From NCBI GenBank assembly GCA_017531305.1, contig JAFXLG010000032.1, forward strand, positions 1 through 64,000: a stretch of DNA of 64,000 nucleotides. Direction: 5' to 3'. The position numbers were made by a program, and so were the translations under genes. The notes below the pieces were generated by a model. The model did no database searches. It was not told where the DNA came from and saw only the letters and a list, made by a program, of their open reading frames with translations. Positions 1 through 8,596 of the stretch are shown here, one piece after another (position 1 is the first letter of the stretch; each line of letters opens with the position of its first letter). The stretch is from Alistipes sp. GTDB lineage: Bacteria > Bacteroidota > Bacteroidia > Bacteroidales > Rikenellaceae.

Positions 1-398
1 CCACCTGGGCGACGCTCCTCTGTAACGTAAGGAACTACGATATACTTACAACCGATAGTCTTGTAATCAGCGATAACCTTGTCAATGTCAGCCAACATAT
101 CAGCCAATGGCACGTGAGCTGAAATTGGGTTCAAACCGATCTCTGCACACCAAGCCTTAACCTGCTCAGGTGAGTTGTCGAACAAACCTGCAAACTCCAC
201 GCCTGCATAACCCATATCCTTAACCTTCTGAAGTGTACCCTTGAAGTCCTGAGCCATATCGTCACGAACAGAATACAACTGCAAGCCTACAGGCAAAAGC
301 TCCTTGCAAGCATCACACTGCTTTGGAGCGTTGCTGCCACATGATGCAAGTGACATCAATGCAACAACTGACATCAAAAATGTAAAAATTTTCTTCAT
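1..398 (-). CDS. Sugar phosphate isomerase/epimerase-like lipoprotein (partial, C-terminus off window)
   Basis: Only the first ~132 residues lie in the window; the gene runs off the left edge. It starts MKKIFTFLMSVVALMSLASC, a lipoprotein signal with lipobox LASC (Cys20), so an envelope lipoprotein is expected. After a short Cys-containing linker comes a motif of the xylose-isomerase-like TIM-barrel family (AP endonuclease 2 superfamily): LQLYSVRDDM, then GYAGVEFAGLF and ISAHVPL. Such proteins usually act on sugars or sugar phosphates and several are secreted in Bacteroidales; the substrate cannot be told here. A minus-strand -7 element lies at 471-478. The fold is well supported, the reaction is not. 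Confidence 0.75.
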   Translation of the reverse strand, partial: MKKIFTFLMSVVALMSLASCGSNAPKQCDACKELLPVGLQLYSVRDDMAQDFKGTLQKVKDMGYAGVEFAGLFDNSPEQVKAWCAEIGLNPISAHVPLADMLADIDKVIADYKTIGCKYIVVPYVTEERRPG

Positions 399-470
399 AA
401 TTTAAGTAGTATTTAATTTGATTATTAAAAAAATCAATCCATCGTTAGGCGTTAAATGTCTAACTTTCTG

Positions 471-478
471 CAAATATA
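471..478 (-). promoter_or_regulatory. Bacteroidota -7 element (TATATTTG)
   Basis: On the minus strand this reads TATATTTG, matching the Bacteroidota -7 consensus TAnnTTTG, 73 bases before the start of the isomerase-like lipoprotein gene. No clear -33 TTG is seen, so the assignment rests on the -7 box alone. Confidence 0.45.
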
Positions 479-484
479 ATAGTT

Positions 485-1429
485 TTATTTTTGCTTACGT
501 TTAAATTTATAGATATTTTTTCGCATCTGATCCAAAGTTCCGATCACCAGATAGTATTCATACTCCATTACCGAATCCTTTTTCAGGGCTTCCTGTCTTA
601 TTGGAGCTATGTATGAACAGGCAACATGATGCTCATCTCCCTCAAGAAAAGAGTCGAATCTTCCAGCCAAAAAGGCTTCGGCTGTAGGCGAATAAACCGC
701 CAACCCCCAATTCGAGTCATCGACAAAAGCCATCCATTGCTCCGAAGCATCACGATATAATCCCCAGAAATGTTCAGGATCATTCAATATGAGTTGTTTT
801 ACTTCGGTTGACCTTATAGGTTGATTACTGAAAGGCTTGTCTCCGAAATATGAGTATAGATTCTTTAGCGCAGATATTACATATACGGCAGGAATCTCTT
901 GCGAGCAAACTACCCCCTCGCCATAAATATCATCCGTGCGACTACAAACTAAACGATTGCGAACCTTTATTACGTTGCCTTTAATCGTGGTCCATTGCTC
1001 CATGGTGGCTTGCGCTGGCATACCATTCATATCCCACTGCATGGGGATACATTTGACGTAAGTTTGGTTGCCCTTCTGCCAAGATTCCAATATTTGGGCT
1101 CTGTTGTAGGCGTTATCCCCCACCTGAATAGGATTCCATGCCCATGGGGACCACGCTTTGGCTTGTCCCTCGGCTTGGCGATCTATGTTATTGCCTGCGT
1201 AATATGACTGCTGGATATATCGTCCCTCATCGTATATGTTTACGATATTTCGCTCTTCGTCACTCTTTGATATATAGTATATTGCACCACCTCTGGTCAG
1301 GTCTTGTTTGACGCAGATTTTGTTGTTGCTTAGCTCCAGAGTCTTGTCAGTAGTGTTTTTGGCTTTGGGTTGTGCTATTGTTCCCAAAACCGAAAAAATC
1401 ATAAATACCAGAATTATACCTCGTTTCAT
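485..1429 (-). CDS. Secreted hypothetical protein
   Basis: A 314-residue protein with an N-terminal signal peptide (hydrophobic residues 4-19, likely cleaved near Ala-Gln 19-20) and no lipobox. I do not recognise a named family with confidence. It is rich in aromatic residues and predicted strands, with a segment around residues 46-80 (GGAIYYISKSDEERNIVNIY followed by GRYIQQSYYAG) of the kind seen in beta-sandwich carbohydrate-active or mutarotase-like proteins. It lies 11 bases downstream of the NhaC-type antiporter gene on the same strand, so the two are probably cotranscribed. A role in glycan handling is only an inference from composition and from the nearby GH30 gene. Confidence 0.6.
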   Translation of the reverse strand: MKRGIILVFMIFSVLGTIAQPKAKNTTDKTLELSNNKICVKQDLTRGGAIYYISKSDEERNIVNIYDEGRYIQQSYYAGNNIDRQAEGQAKAWSPWAWNPIQVGDNAYNRAQILESWQKGNQTYVKCIPMQWDMNGMPAQATMEQWTTIKGNVIKVRNRLVCSRTDDIYGEGVVCSQEIPAVYVISALKNLYSYFGDKPFSNQPIRSTEVKQLILNDPEHFWGLYRDASEQWMAFVDDSNWGLAVYSPTAEAFLAGRFDSFLEGDEHHVACSYIAPIRQEALKKDSVMEYEYYLVIGTLDQMRKNIYKFKRKQK

Positions 1430-1440
1430 TGCTGCAAATT

Positions 1441-2718
1441 TTAATTGTATTTAGGTCGTTGAATGATTATTGCCAATATTGCAAAACCTCCCATGATGAA
1501 TGGGTAATAAAGGTGTGGAATAATCTCCACAGGAGATATAGCCGCCAACCCTGCCGCCATCAAAAGCTGTGCGCCATATGGGATTATGCCTTGAATCATA
1601 CATGAGAATGTATCCAGCAAACTTGCCGTGCGGCGTGCCGATATGCCGAACTTCTGAGCGATCTGACGCACAATTCCTCCCACAGAGATAATAGCAACTG
1701 TATTGTTTGCCGTACAGATATCTGCGAAAATTACTAACGAGGCGATAGCCGACTCGGCTCTTCGGCGAGAACGAACTCTTCGTGTCAGACGAGAGATGAT
1801 GTAGTCAATGCCGCCGTTGATGCGAATCATCTCCAACATACCTCCTGCCATCATTGTGATAATGATCAACTCCCCCATCGAACCGATACCTTCACCCATA
1901 ACCGATGTCCAATCGAGCAGACTCATCTTACCCGCCAAAAGACCTATTACACCCGATGAGATGATACCCATCACCAATACCAACAAGACGTTTGTACCTA
2001 ATGCCGAAGCTATCAGTACCAGCAAATATGGGATTATCGTGTACCATTCGGTGACTTGCTCCTGCTCGACATATTCTATTGTCTGTTGATTAGTGAAAAT
2101 ATACACCAATAGCGTTATAACGGCAGCTGGTGTTACGATCAGAAGGTTAGTCCTGAACTTGTCGCGCATATTACACCCCTGTGTGCGTGTCGCAGCGATT
2201 GTAGTGTCGGAAATAAACGATAGGTTATCGCCGAATAAAGCTCCTCCGACAACTATCGCAACCACCCACGCCACATCACATCCTGTTTGTTGGGCAAGTG
2301 CTGAAGCAATGGGCGTCAATGCCACTATGGTGCCGACTGATGTTCCAATTGATATGGATGTGAAACAAGATGCAATGAAGATTCCAGCGGGTAGGAATTC
2401 GGCAGGCACGCATTTTAAGGTCAATGCCACCGTAGCATCTACTGCCCCCATCTGCTTTGTCGATGCTGCAAATGCCCCTGCCAAAACAAATATCCATATC
2501 ATGAGCATGATATTCATATCCGTAGCCCCGCGACTATAATCTCCAATACTCTCCGATAGTGGCTTGCGGGTCATCATGATCGCTACTATCGAAGCTGCCA
2601 TGGCAGCTACCGTAATCGGAATTTTATAAAAATCGTTTGCGATGATTGAGCCAATCAGATATACTCCCAAAAATACCACCAAAGGCAGTAATGCCGATAT
2701 TTTACCTTGTTTATCCAT
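1441..2718 (-). CDS. nhaC: Na+/H+ antiporter, NhaC family
   Basis: A 425-residue inner-membrane protein with about ten or more hydrophobic segments along its length. Segments such as SCFTSISIGTSVGTIVALTP (about 115-135) and GGALFGDNLSFISDTTIAA (about 156-175) are the conserved half-helix regions of the NhaC ion-transporter superfamily. Proteins of this family exchange cytoplasmic Na+ for H+, though some relatives carry malate/lactate or amino acids, so the exact substrates are not certain. Translation starts at an ATG about 20 bases below a minus-strand -7 box (2741-2748). It is followed after 11 bases by the secreted hypothetical protein gene. Confidence 0.8.
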   Translation of the reverse strand: MDKQGKISALLPLVVFLGVYLIGSIIANDFYKIPITVAAMAASIVAIMMTRKPLSESIGDYSRGATDMNIMLMIWIFVLAGAFAASTKQMGAVDATVALTLKCVPAEFLPAGIFIASCFTSISIGTSVGTIVALTPIASALAQQTGCDVAWVVAIVVGGALFGDNLSFISDTTIAATRTQGCNMRDKFRTNLLIVTPAAVITLLVYIFTNQQTIEYVEQEQVTEWYTIIPYLLVLIASALGTNVLLVLVMGIISSGVIGLLAGKMSLLDWTSVMGEGIGSMGELIIITMMAGGMLEMIRINGGIDYIISRLTRRVRSRRRAESAIASLVIFADICTANNTVAIISVGGIVRQIAQKFGISARRTASLLDTFSCMIQGIIPYGAQLLMAAGLAAISPVEIIPHLYYPFIMGGFAILAIIIQRPKYN

Positions 2719-2740
2719 TAGTATTAATGTGTTTGAGTGG

Positions 2741-2748
2741 CAAAATTA
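2741..2748 (-). promoter_or_regulatory. -7 element (TAATTTTG) for the antiporter gene
   Basis: On the minus strand it reads TAATTTTG, a match to TAnnTTTG, placed 22 bases before the NhaC-type start codon. No convincing -33 box. Confidence 0.45.
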
Positions 2749-2808
2749 GTTTTAAAAAGTGTAATATCCATAAAAAACGGTGCTTGAATGTTAAAAAATG
2801 TCGATATT

Positions 2809-2840
2809 TTTGGTTGATTCGAATTTGTTTCATATTTTTG
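2809..2840 (+). promoter_or_regulatory. Promoter of tRNA-Thr
   Basis: TTTG at 2809-2812 and TATTTTTG at 2833-2840, separated by 20 bases, match the Bacteroidota -33/-7 pair. The -7 box ends 22 bases before the mature tRNA 5' end. Confidence 0.7.
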
Positions 2841-2862
2841 CACCGCTCTTTAAGAGATGAAT

Positions 2863-2937
<75 letters not shown>

Positions 2938-2938
2938 T

Positions 2939-2966
2939 AAGCCATCCGTTTGGGTGGCTTTTTTTG
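2939..2966 (+). terminator. Intrinsic terminator after tRNA-Thr
   Basis: Nine-pair stem (2939-2947 with 2952-2960), loop GTTT, followed by a run of T residues. It ends the tRNA transcript. Confidence 0.85.
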
Positions 2967-3012
2967 TTTGGGGAAAGATTCAAAGATAGCATAGAACTCT
3001 CGACCTCCAAAG

Positions 3013-3033
3013 TCCTCCTTTGTCAAAGGAGGA
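3013..3033. repeat. Short hairpin between the two tRNA 3'-end copies
   Basis: TCCTCCTTT and AAAGGAGGA form a 9-pair stem with a 3-base loop. There is no T-tract after it. It resembles dispersed palindromic units, but only one copy is seen in the window, so its nature is open. Confidence 0.4.
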
Positions 3034-3077
3034 TTTAGGAGGAATATAAATATAACCCCTACGGGTGCGTCAGCATC

Positions 3078-3106
3078 CGTGAGTTCAATCCTCATCAACA
3101 GCTCAG
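3078..3106. repeat. 29-bp direct repeat, copy 2 (displaced tRNA-Thr 3' end)
   Basis: An exact copy of 2909-2937. Bases upstream of it do not resemble the 5' part of a tRNA, so it is a duplicated end and not a second tRNA gene. It may be an old attachment-site copy. Confidence 0.85.
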
Positions 3107-3113
3107 AAAATGA

Positions 3114-3154
3114 AGTGTCCCCAAAAGTTTGGACAAAAAACTTTTGGGGGCACT
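3114..3154. terminator. Long hairpin downstream of the GH30 gene, possible bidirectional terminator
   Basis: Arms 3114-3130 and 3138-3154 pair over 17 positions (one G-T pair) around a 7-base loop. It sits between the tRNA region and the 3' end of the minus-strand GH30 gene (stop at 3193), where a terminator is expected. The T-tract on the minus strand is weak (TCATTTTC). The outer bases 3111-3135 also look like an IS3-family end, so it may be a relic of such an element. Confidence 0.5.
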
Positions 3155-3192
3155 TAAATGTTGCGAAGGTATTTTTTTATAAATCAGATCAT

Positions 3193-4668
3193 CTATTTCG
3201 TTTTGATAATCAATGTGGAAATGCTCATTGCTGGAGCTGTATATGCTATTTTCTTGCCTGAGATCTTTAACGGATCCAACTTTTGGCAATCCTCACTTCT
3301 CGATGTGCGATAAAGCGTAGCTTTAGGCGTAATCTTGCCGAATGATGAGATGTCAGCCTTCAGCTCAAAAGGCTTGTTCTCTACGTTGAGTACCACCAAT
3401 ACGATCTCTTTACCATCGGGACTCTTTGCTGCCAAAGTATTTTCATCCTCGGTAGCTAGTAGTGTATAACCTTGCTTGATAAAGCGTGTCACGTTCATTC
3501 TGACATAGTAGTTCTTCGTGATTTTATACTCCTGCTTGGCGAAGTCGCTAACGATCAACCCCCATGTGTCACTTCCTGGTTCAATCAATTGCCAATCCAA
3601 CCATGCTTGAGGGCGCATGATTCTCATATCGCGGAATAACTTCTTAGACATATAGAGGTTGTTCTCAAAGCTACTTCTGCCCTTTGGGTGTAGTTCTTCA
3701 TCCCATTGCGGACCACTCTCCGACTGCCAGAACTCCATGTCGGTTGCGCTTACCAATCGGTGAAGCTCCTCGCGCTCGCTATTGGTTCCAGAGTATGTGT
3801 GGGTGTTAAACTGCTTTACCATCGCCATAATGTCGGGATGCTTCGAATACTCCTTCCAGACCTTTATCGCCGAGCGCAGATTTGTCTCATCTGAAGCGGC
3901 AATTACAGTATTAAGCCTCGAAGCCTTCAACTTCGGATAGAGGACTCTGAGTAACTTTACCTGAGTCTCAGCATCGAAGTGACAACCCTCCTGAGAGCCT
4001 TCGTAATACCAATAGTTACTTGTTGACTCGTTGAATGGCTCAAGTGTCTTAAACTCTACCCCATACTTCTCCTTGTAGTGTTTACATACGTCAATCAGAT
4101 AGTCGCAGAACATTGCGTGATATTCGGGCTTTAGATTATCTTTCATTGCATCCTTATGACCTGCCGCACAACCGCTAATTGTCATCCAATATGGAGCAGA
4201 GTTTGAGAATGCCTCGAATACAGCATCCGCGCGGCGATCCTTGATCTTGAGCAAGACGTTACGTTGACCACGATCTGCATTCCAATCGTATGGTGCATCC
4301 TCTGCCGCCTTAAATCCCTCCATCTCGGCTCTTTTACCTTTACCTTTGACCATGTGTCCATCGGCGTGCGAAGGATCATCTCCACCACCGATGTTATAAC
4401 GGAATATGTTCATGTTGAGTCCATCCTCCGAGATAATCAGGTCGAGCAATTCATCCACCTTCTTCTCCTCCCAGCGACCACACATATGTGCCCACCAGCA
4501 GAGTGAACTACCCCATCCTTCGATGGTTTGCCAGCAGTTATCCTTATCAAGAGTAATTGTTATCGCAGAGTCGCTTCCTTTGTCGTTTGCGCGTTGCTGC
4601 GAATCTGATGCCTGACATGAGAGAATCGTGCCGAGCAGTGTTAGGGTTAAAAATAGTCTAAGTTTCAT
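3193..4668 (-). CDS. Glycoside hydrolase family 30-type lipoprotein
   Basis: A 491-residue predicted surface or periplasmic lipoprotein (signal ending LGTILSC, lipidated Cys18). The fold is a GH30-like (clan A) TIM barrel with a beta-sandwich at the C-terminus (about 410-490). GWGSSLCWWAH (51-61) is the conserved start of the barrel. FNES (212-215) places the acid/base at Glu214, and FWQSESG (313-319) the nucleophile at Glu317, both in the expected order and spacing. GH30 enzymes cut beta-glucosyl, beta-xylosyl or beta-1,6-galactosyl links; the pattern is closest to what I know of endo-beta-1,6-galactanase-like members, but substrate is inferred only. The DUF3298 lipoprotein gene lies 11 bases upstream and is probably cotranscribed. 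Confidence 0.85.
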   Translation of the reverse strand: MKLRLFLTLTLLGTILSCQASDSQQRANDKGSDSAITITLDKDNCWQTIEGWGSSLCWWAHMCGRWEEKKVDELLDLIISEDGLNMNIFRYNIGGGDDPSHADGHMVKGKGKRAEMEGFKAAEDAPYDWNADRGQRNVLLKIKDRRADAVFEAFSNSAPYWMTISGCAAGHKDAMKDNLKPEYHAMFCDYLIDVCKHYKEKYGVEFKTLEPFNESTSNYWYYEGSQEGCHFDAETQVKLLRVLYPKLKASRLNTVIAASDETNLRSAIKVWKEYSKHPDIMAMVKQFNTHTYSGTNSEREELHRLVSATDMEFWQSESGPQWDEELHPKGRSSFENNLYMSKKLFRDMRIMRPQAWLDWQLIEPGSDTWGLIVSDFAKQEYKITKNYYVRMNVTRFIKQGYTLLATEDENTLAAKSPDGKEIVLVVLNVENKPFELKADISSFGKITPKATLYRTSRSEDCQKLDPLKISGKKIAYTAPAMSISTLIIKTK

Positions 4669-4679
4669 ATCTTATTAGT

Positions 4680-5423
4680 TTATAGTTCAAGCAATTGGTC
4701 AATCATGGCGTATGGCAATTTTATGATGGTTTTCCCCAGCGAGTACGCTCCTATTTCGTATGGGTTATATAGGAACTCTATGCCTGTCGATGTTACCCTG
4801 AAGTTGTCGGTTGCCACTATCGCCTTCGGGTCGTATCCCATCTTTTCAAGCTCAGCCTCATCTATACCGTCAAGACCTTTCTGCCAACAGAGCAGCAATA
4901 CCAGAGCCTTTGGCAACTTCTCCTGCTGCTCCTTTGTGAAGAAATCATCCAACCCTAATAATTCCCCATTCTCCAACGAGTAATTCAACCCATGAAGCCA
5001 TGTCATGCCATGCGCACCGCCTGTATATTGATATGCCTCGATTGTGTATGCCAAAGTTTGGTCATAGACTTCGATAGAAGAACTTTTAGTTAGTTCATAA
5101 GTGCTTTCGCCTATTCGTTTTTCGTCACATCTATACTCTTGGCAGAATTTGTCGCATGAAAGCTTGATGCACTCTTCTAGCGATCTTGGTATATCTCCCT
5201 CCAGTTCAAAAAATACTTTTCTATTAAAATTCTCGATCTTCTCCAACGTAGAATTTGGGTAAGCATTTGTAATATGTATGAATGAGTATTTTATCGAATA
5301 AGGCTGCTTTGTCGCGAACTCTTGCTCATAATTGTGAAATGTGAATTCTGGGTTTGAGCTTCTGCAGGCTGATAGAAGGCTGATCGCCAGACATAATGTC
5401 AAATATATCGGTTTGATTCTCAT
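4680..5423 (-). CDS. DUF3298/DUF4163 (RsiV-like) lipoprotein
   Basis: Start placed at the ATG at 5423, giving a clean lipoprotein signal (MRIKPIYLTLCLAISLLSAC); an in-frame upstream start at 5480 would put 19 non-signal residues ahead of it. The mature protein is about 230 residues. The N-terminal part matches the DUF4163 pattern, and YQYTGGAHGMTWLHGLNYSL starts a DUF3298 domain. These domains occur in periplasmic proteins and in the lysozyme-binding anti-sigma factor RsiV of Bacillus; here there is no membrane anchor beyond the lipid and no sigma gene nearby, so an anti-sigma role is not supported. It is transcribed just ahead of the GH30 gene. Confidence 0.75.
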   Translation of the reverse strand: MRIKPIYLTLCLAISLLSACRSSNPEFTFHNYEQEFATKQPYSIKYSFIHITNAYPNSTLEKIENFNRKVFFELEGDIPRSLEECIKLSCDKFCQEYRCDEKRIGESTYELTKSSSIEVYDQTLAYTIEAYQYTGGAHGMTWLHGLNYSLENGELLGLDDFFTKEQQEKLPKALVLLLCWQKGLDGIDEAELEKMGYDPKAIVATDNFRVTSTGIEFLYNPYEIGAYSLGKTIIKLPYAMIDQLLEL

Positions 5424-5615
5424 GATAATTAATTTACGATTTAAATTCTTTACGCAAATATGGCGAATTTTTCCATACAAGACAACCTCTAAGGCTTATT
5501 ATTTTGTCATACTTTTGTTTTTAACCTCGCTTTTGGGATCTGGATATAGTCAGTTGAAAGGTAAAATGATAGCTACGTATTTTGGAAAATTTGGATAAAA
5601 ATTAGTACAATGGGG

Positions 5616-5644
5616 TTGAAAATAAATTAAAATTATTAAATTTG
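5616..5644 (+). promoter_or_regulatory. Promoter of korDABC
   Basis: TTG at 5616-5618 and TAAATTTG at 5637-5644 with an 18-base spacer. The -7 box ends 22 bases before the korD ATG. Confidence 0.65.
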
Positions 5645-5666
5645 TTGTCAATAAATATGTGATATT

Positions 5667-5894
5667 ATGGCAAAGATTAAAGGTACTATCGTTGTTGCCG
5701 AGGAGCGTTGTAAGGGTTGCGAAGTTTGTATTTCGGCTTGCCCTTGCGATGTGTTGGCATTATCTGAGAAGGTCAATGGGAAAGGATATCACTATGCCAT
5801 GATGGCTCAGCCCGACAGTTGTACGGGATGTGCTTCGTGTGCTATTATATGCCCAGACAGTTGTATTGTTGTTTATCGTCAAAAAGTAGAATAG
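5667..5894 (+). CDS. korD: 2-oxoacid:ferredoxin oxidoreductase, delta (ferredoxin) subunit
   Basis: A 75-residue two-cluster ferredoxin. Cys15, 18, 21 and 25 (CKGCEVCISACP) and Cys52, 55, 58 and 62 (CTGCASCAIICP) give two 4Fe-4S sites. It is the first gene of a four-gene operon with the alpha, beta and gamma subunits, 2 bases ahead of korA. The complex oxidatively decarboxylates a 2-oxoacid to its acyl-CoA (or runs in reverse), passing electrons to ferredoxin in the cytoplasm. Databases call close relatives either 2-oxoglutarate (Kor) or branched-chain 2-oxoacid (Vor) enzymes; sequence reading cannot settle that. Confidence 0.88.
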   Translation: MAKIKGTIVVAEERCKGCEVCISACPCDVLALSEKVNGKGYHYAMMAQPDSCTGCASCAIICPDSCIVVYRQKVE

Positions 5895-5896
5895 TT

Positions 5897-6988
5897 ATGG
5901 CAGCTAAAGATATTAAACTCATGAAGGGCAATGAGGTTATTGCCCATGCTGCAATCCGCTATGGTTGTGACGGATATTTCGGCTACCCTATCACTCCTCA
6001 GTCTGAGGTTATGGAGACTCTGATGGAGCTCCGCCCATGGGAGACTACAGGTATGGTTGTTCTTCAAGCCGAATCGGAACTCTCGTCTATCAATATGGTG
6101 TATGGCGGAGCTACAACAGGTAAACGTGTGATGACCTCTTCATCAAGCCCGGGCGTGAGTCTTATGTGCGAGGGCTTGAGTTATTTGGCAGCGTGCGAAC
6201 TGCCATGCTTGGTTGTAAATTGCCAGCGTGGTGGACCAGGTTTGGGTACTATTCAGCCATCACAAGGTGATTATTTTCAGGCTTGTAAGGGTGGCGGTCA
6301 TGGCGACTATCATCTGATAGTCCTTGCTCCAGCCTCGGTGCAGGAGATGTATGATTTCGTAGGTTTGGGATTTGATCTTGCATTTAAATATCGCATCCCT
6401 TCAATGATCTTGGCTGATGGTGCTATCGGTCAGATGATGGAGAAGGTTGTCCTTTCGGAGCAGCGACCTCGCTTTAGCGATGAAGAGATTGCCGAGCGAT
6501 ATGGCTCATGGGCAACCTGCGGTAAGGGCAAGCGTAAGGAGCGTAACATTGCCACATCACTGTTTATGGATTCTGCAGAGATGGAAGAGGTTAATCTCCG
6601 CCTGCAGGCAAAATATCGAGCCATTGAGTCAGCCGAGGCTCGTTGGGAGGAGATTGAGTGTGAGGACGCCGATTATGTTATCGTAGCCTATGGCTCATCT
6701 GCCCGTATCTGTTCGGCTACTGTCGAGATGGCGCGAGAGGAGGGTATTAAACTCGGTTTGTTGCGTCCTATTACGCTTTATCCATTCCCTACGGAGGCGA
6801 TTAAGAGCCTTGCCCAAAGAGGTGTTAAAGGCTTCCTATCGGCGGAGTTAAATGCAGGACAAATGGTCGAAGATGTCCGTTTGGCGGTTAACGGCTTAGC
6901 TCCTGTTGAGCATTATGGACGTATGGGAGGTATTTTGTTTAATCCAGATGAGGTGCTTGATGTGCTGAAGTCTAAATTAATCAAGTAG
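5897..6988 (+). CDS. korA: 2-oxoacid:ferredoxin oxidoreductase, alpha subunit
   Basis: The 363-residue protein begins at the ATG at 5897 (MAAKDIKLMKGNEVIAHAA), 2 bases after korD; an in-frame upstream start inside korD is rejected. GYFGYPITPQSEVME is the conserved thiamine-pyrophosphate pyrimidine-domain motif of the alpha chain, followed by the domain II region and the C-terminal domain (VIVAYGSSARI, about 285-295). It works with KorB to form the TPP-binding catalytic core. Alpha and beta chains are separate genes here, unlike the single-chain pyruvate:ferredoxin oxidoreductase. Annotation pipelines often name this VorB. Confidence 0.9.
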   Translation: MAAKDIKLMKGNEVIAHAAIRYGCDGYFGYPITPQSEVMETLMELRPWETTGMVVLQAESELSSINMVYGGATTGKRVMTSSSSPGVSLMCEGLSYLAACELPCLVVNCQRGGPGLGTIQPSQGDYFQACKGGGHGDYHLIVLAPASVQEMYDFVGLGFDLAFKYRIPSMILADGAIGQMMEKVVLSEQRPRFSDEEIAERYGSWATCGKGKRKERNIATSLFMDSAEMEEVNLRLQAKYRAIESAEARWEEIECEDADYVIVAYGSSARICSATVEMAREEGIKLGLLRPITLYPFPTEAIKSLAQRGVKGFLSAELNAGQMVEDVRLAVNGLAPVEHYGRMGGILFNPDEVLDVLKSKLIK

Positions 6989-6994
6989 TGAGTT

Positions 6995-7765
6995 ATGGCA
7001 GAAGATATTATTAAAGCTGAGAATAAAGTCTATGATAAGCCACGCCTTATCACAGATACTACTATGCACTATTGCCCTGGATGTAGCCACGGTACGGTTC
7101 ATAAACTTATCGCAGAGGTTATCGATGAGATGGGTTTGGAGTCCAATACGATAGCTGTTTCGCCCGTAGGATGCTCTGTTTTTGCATATAAATATATCGA
7201 TGTGGATTGGGTTGAGGCCGCCCATGGTAGAGCATGCGCCGTAGCTACTGCAGTCAAACGCCTGCATCCGCAAAACCTTGTATTTACATATCAGGGCGAT
7301 GGCGATTTGGCAGCCATAGGTACAGGCGAGACCATTCATGCCGCAGCACGAGGTGAAAATATCGTCACTATCTTTATCAATAATGCGATCTATGGCATGA
7401 CTGGTGGTCAGATGTCGCCTACTACCCTTCTTGGAATGAAGAGTGCTACTACCCCATGTGGTCGCGACTCTGCATTGAATGGTTTCCCATATAAGATAGC
7501 CGATATGTTAGCCCATTTGGATGGAGCCACATACCTCACACGTCAAAGCGTACATACTCCAGCTGCAGTGCGCAAGTGCAAGAAAGCTATCCGTAAGGCG
7601 TTTGAAAATTCGCTCGCGGGCAATGGTTATTCGCTGGTTGAGGTTGTCGCTGCTTGTAGTAGTGGTTGGAAGCTTTCGCCTGTTGAGGCGAATCGTTGGA
7701 TGGAGGAGAATCTCGTTCCCGCCTATCCTCTTGGAGATATTAAGTCATCAACGCTGCCTAAATAG
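6995..7765 (+). CDS. korB: 2-oxoacid:ferredoxin oxidoreductase, beta subunit
   Basis: A 256-residue protein with the TPP-binding signature: GDGD at about residue 98-101, followed by IFINNAIYGMTGGQMSPTT. Cys27 and Cys30 (CPGCSHG) match the conserved N-terminal cysteines of the family. It lies 6 bases after korA and 10 bases before korC. With KorA it decarboxylates the 2-oxoacid and passes electrons through the KorD clusters. In anaerobic Bacteroidales such enzymes link amino-acid or succinate metabolism with ferredoxin. Confidence 0.9.
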   Translation: MAEDIIKAENKVYDKPRLITDTTMHYCPGCSHGTVHKLIAEVIDEMGLESNTIAVSPVGCSVFAYKYIDVDWVEAAHGRACAVATAVKRLHPQNLVFTYQGDGDLAAIGTGETIHAAARGENIVTIFINNAIYGMTGGQMSPTTLLGMKSATTPCGRDSALNGFPYKIADMLAHLDGATYLTRQSVHTPAAVRKCKKAIRKAFENSLAGNGYSLVEVVAACSSGWKLSPVEANRWMEENLVPAYPLGDIKSSTLPK

Positions 7766-7775
7766 AGTATAGATT

Positions 7776-8321
7776 ATGAAAGAGACAATTATTATAGCTG
7801 GTTTTGGAGGTCAGGGAGTCTTATCTATGGGTAAAATTCTTGCCTATTCGGGTGTTATGCAGGATTATGAGGTGTCGTGGATGCCTTCGTATGGTCCTGA
7901 GATGCGTGGTGGTACAGCCAATGTTACGGTGATTCTTTCCGATCGTAAGATCTCTTCTCCTATTGCTAACGTGTTTGATTCAGCGATTATCTTGAATCAG
8001 CAGTCGCTCGATAAATTTGAGCCACTGATTCGCCCAGGAGGGGTTTTGATTTATGATACCAACGGAGTTGTTTCGGCACCTACGCGCGAAGATATTGAGG
8101 TTTATTCCATAGATGCTGCGGCTGAGTGCGCCCGTACGGGACAATCCAAAATGTTCAATACCATGATTCTTGGCGGATATCTTAAGGTGCGCCCGATCGT
8201 TCAGATGGAGAATGTAATCGAGGGTTTAAGGAAATCGCTACCCGAGCGAGCATTACGTTTCTTGCCTCAGAATGAGGCTGCCATAGTGCGTGGTGGAGAG
8301 ATTATTAAACGGATAAGATAA
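7776..8321 (+). CDS. korC: 2-oxoacid:ferredoxin oxidoreductase, gamma subunit
   Basis: A 181-residue protein of the pyruvate/ketoisovalerate oxidoreductase gamma family. It opens with IIIAGFGGQGVLSMGKILAY, the glycine-rich start of the family, and has the conserved SYGPEMRGGTANVTV segment near residues 38-52. It is the last gene of the kor operon. In characterised enzymes the gamma chain is the CoA-binding domain. No strong terminator follows directly; the nearest good hairpin is at 8502-8536. Confidence 0.9.
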   Translation: MKETIIIAGFGGQGVLSMGKILAYSGVMQDYEVSWMPSYGPEMRGGTANVTVILSDRKISSPIANVFDSAIILNQQSLDKFEPLIRPGGVLIYDTNGVVSAPTREDIEVYSIDAAAECARTGQSKMFNTMILGGYLKVRPIVQMENVIEGLRKSLPERALRFLPQNEAAIVRGGEIIKRIR

Positions 8322-8501
8322 AATTTTCGTAGTTTTGTAACTCAATGTTTAAGTCATGCCACAGCCGAGTGCAACGAGTGCTGATTGGCATCTCTACCCT
8401 AAAAATCCCGTTAGAGACTCCATTCCTCGCTTACGCTCGGTGGAGTGACGTTATCTTTATAGTATTGAAATTATAACACTGAAATTTATGCATCGAAATA
8501 T

Positions 8502-8536
8502 TGCGCGTCTTACGGATAATGAGGCGCGCATTTTTT
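8502..8536 (+). terminator. Intrinsic terminator downstream of korDABC
   Basis: TGCGCGTCTT (8502-8511) pairs with GAGGCGCGCA (8521-8530), with some G-T pairs and a 9-base loop, then six T residues. It is 180 bases past korC, so it may end readthrough from kor before the mgsA promoter. Confidence 0.6.
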
Positions 8537-8588
8537 GCGGAAGAAGAAAATTTTACAATTTCAGAACATACCGTGTCAATAAAATCCC

Positions 8589-8596
8589 TATATTTG
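8589..8596 (+). promoter_or_regulatory. -7 element (TATATTTG) for mgsA
   Basis: An exact TAnnTTTG match 65 bases before the mgsA ATG. A -33 TTG at the right distance is not evident. Confidence 0.5.

Noticed and set aside
3078..3106. Second tRNA gene
   Set aside because: Only the 3' third of a tRNA is present; no D-arm or anticodon arm precedes it.
5341..5598. 85-aa + strand open frame before korD
   Set aside because: It overlaps the start of the DUF3298 gene and its promoter region on the other strand and has no recognisable features.
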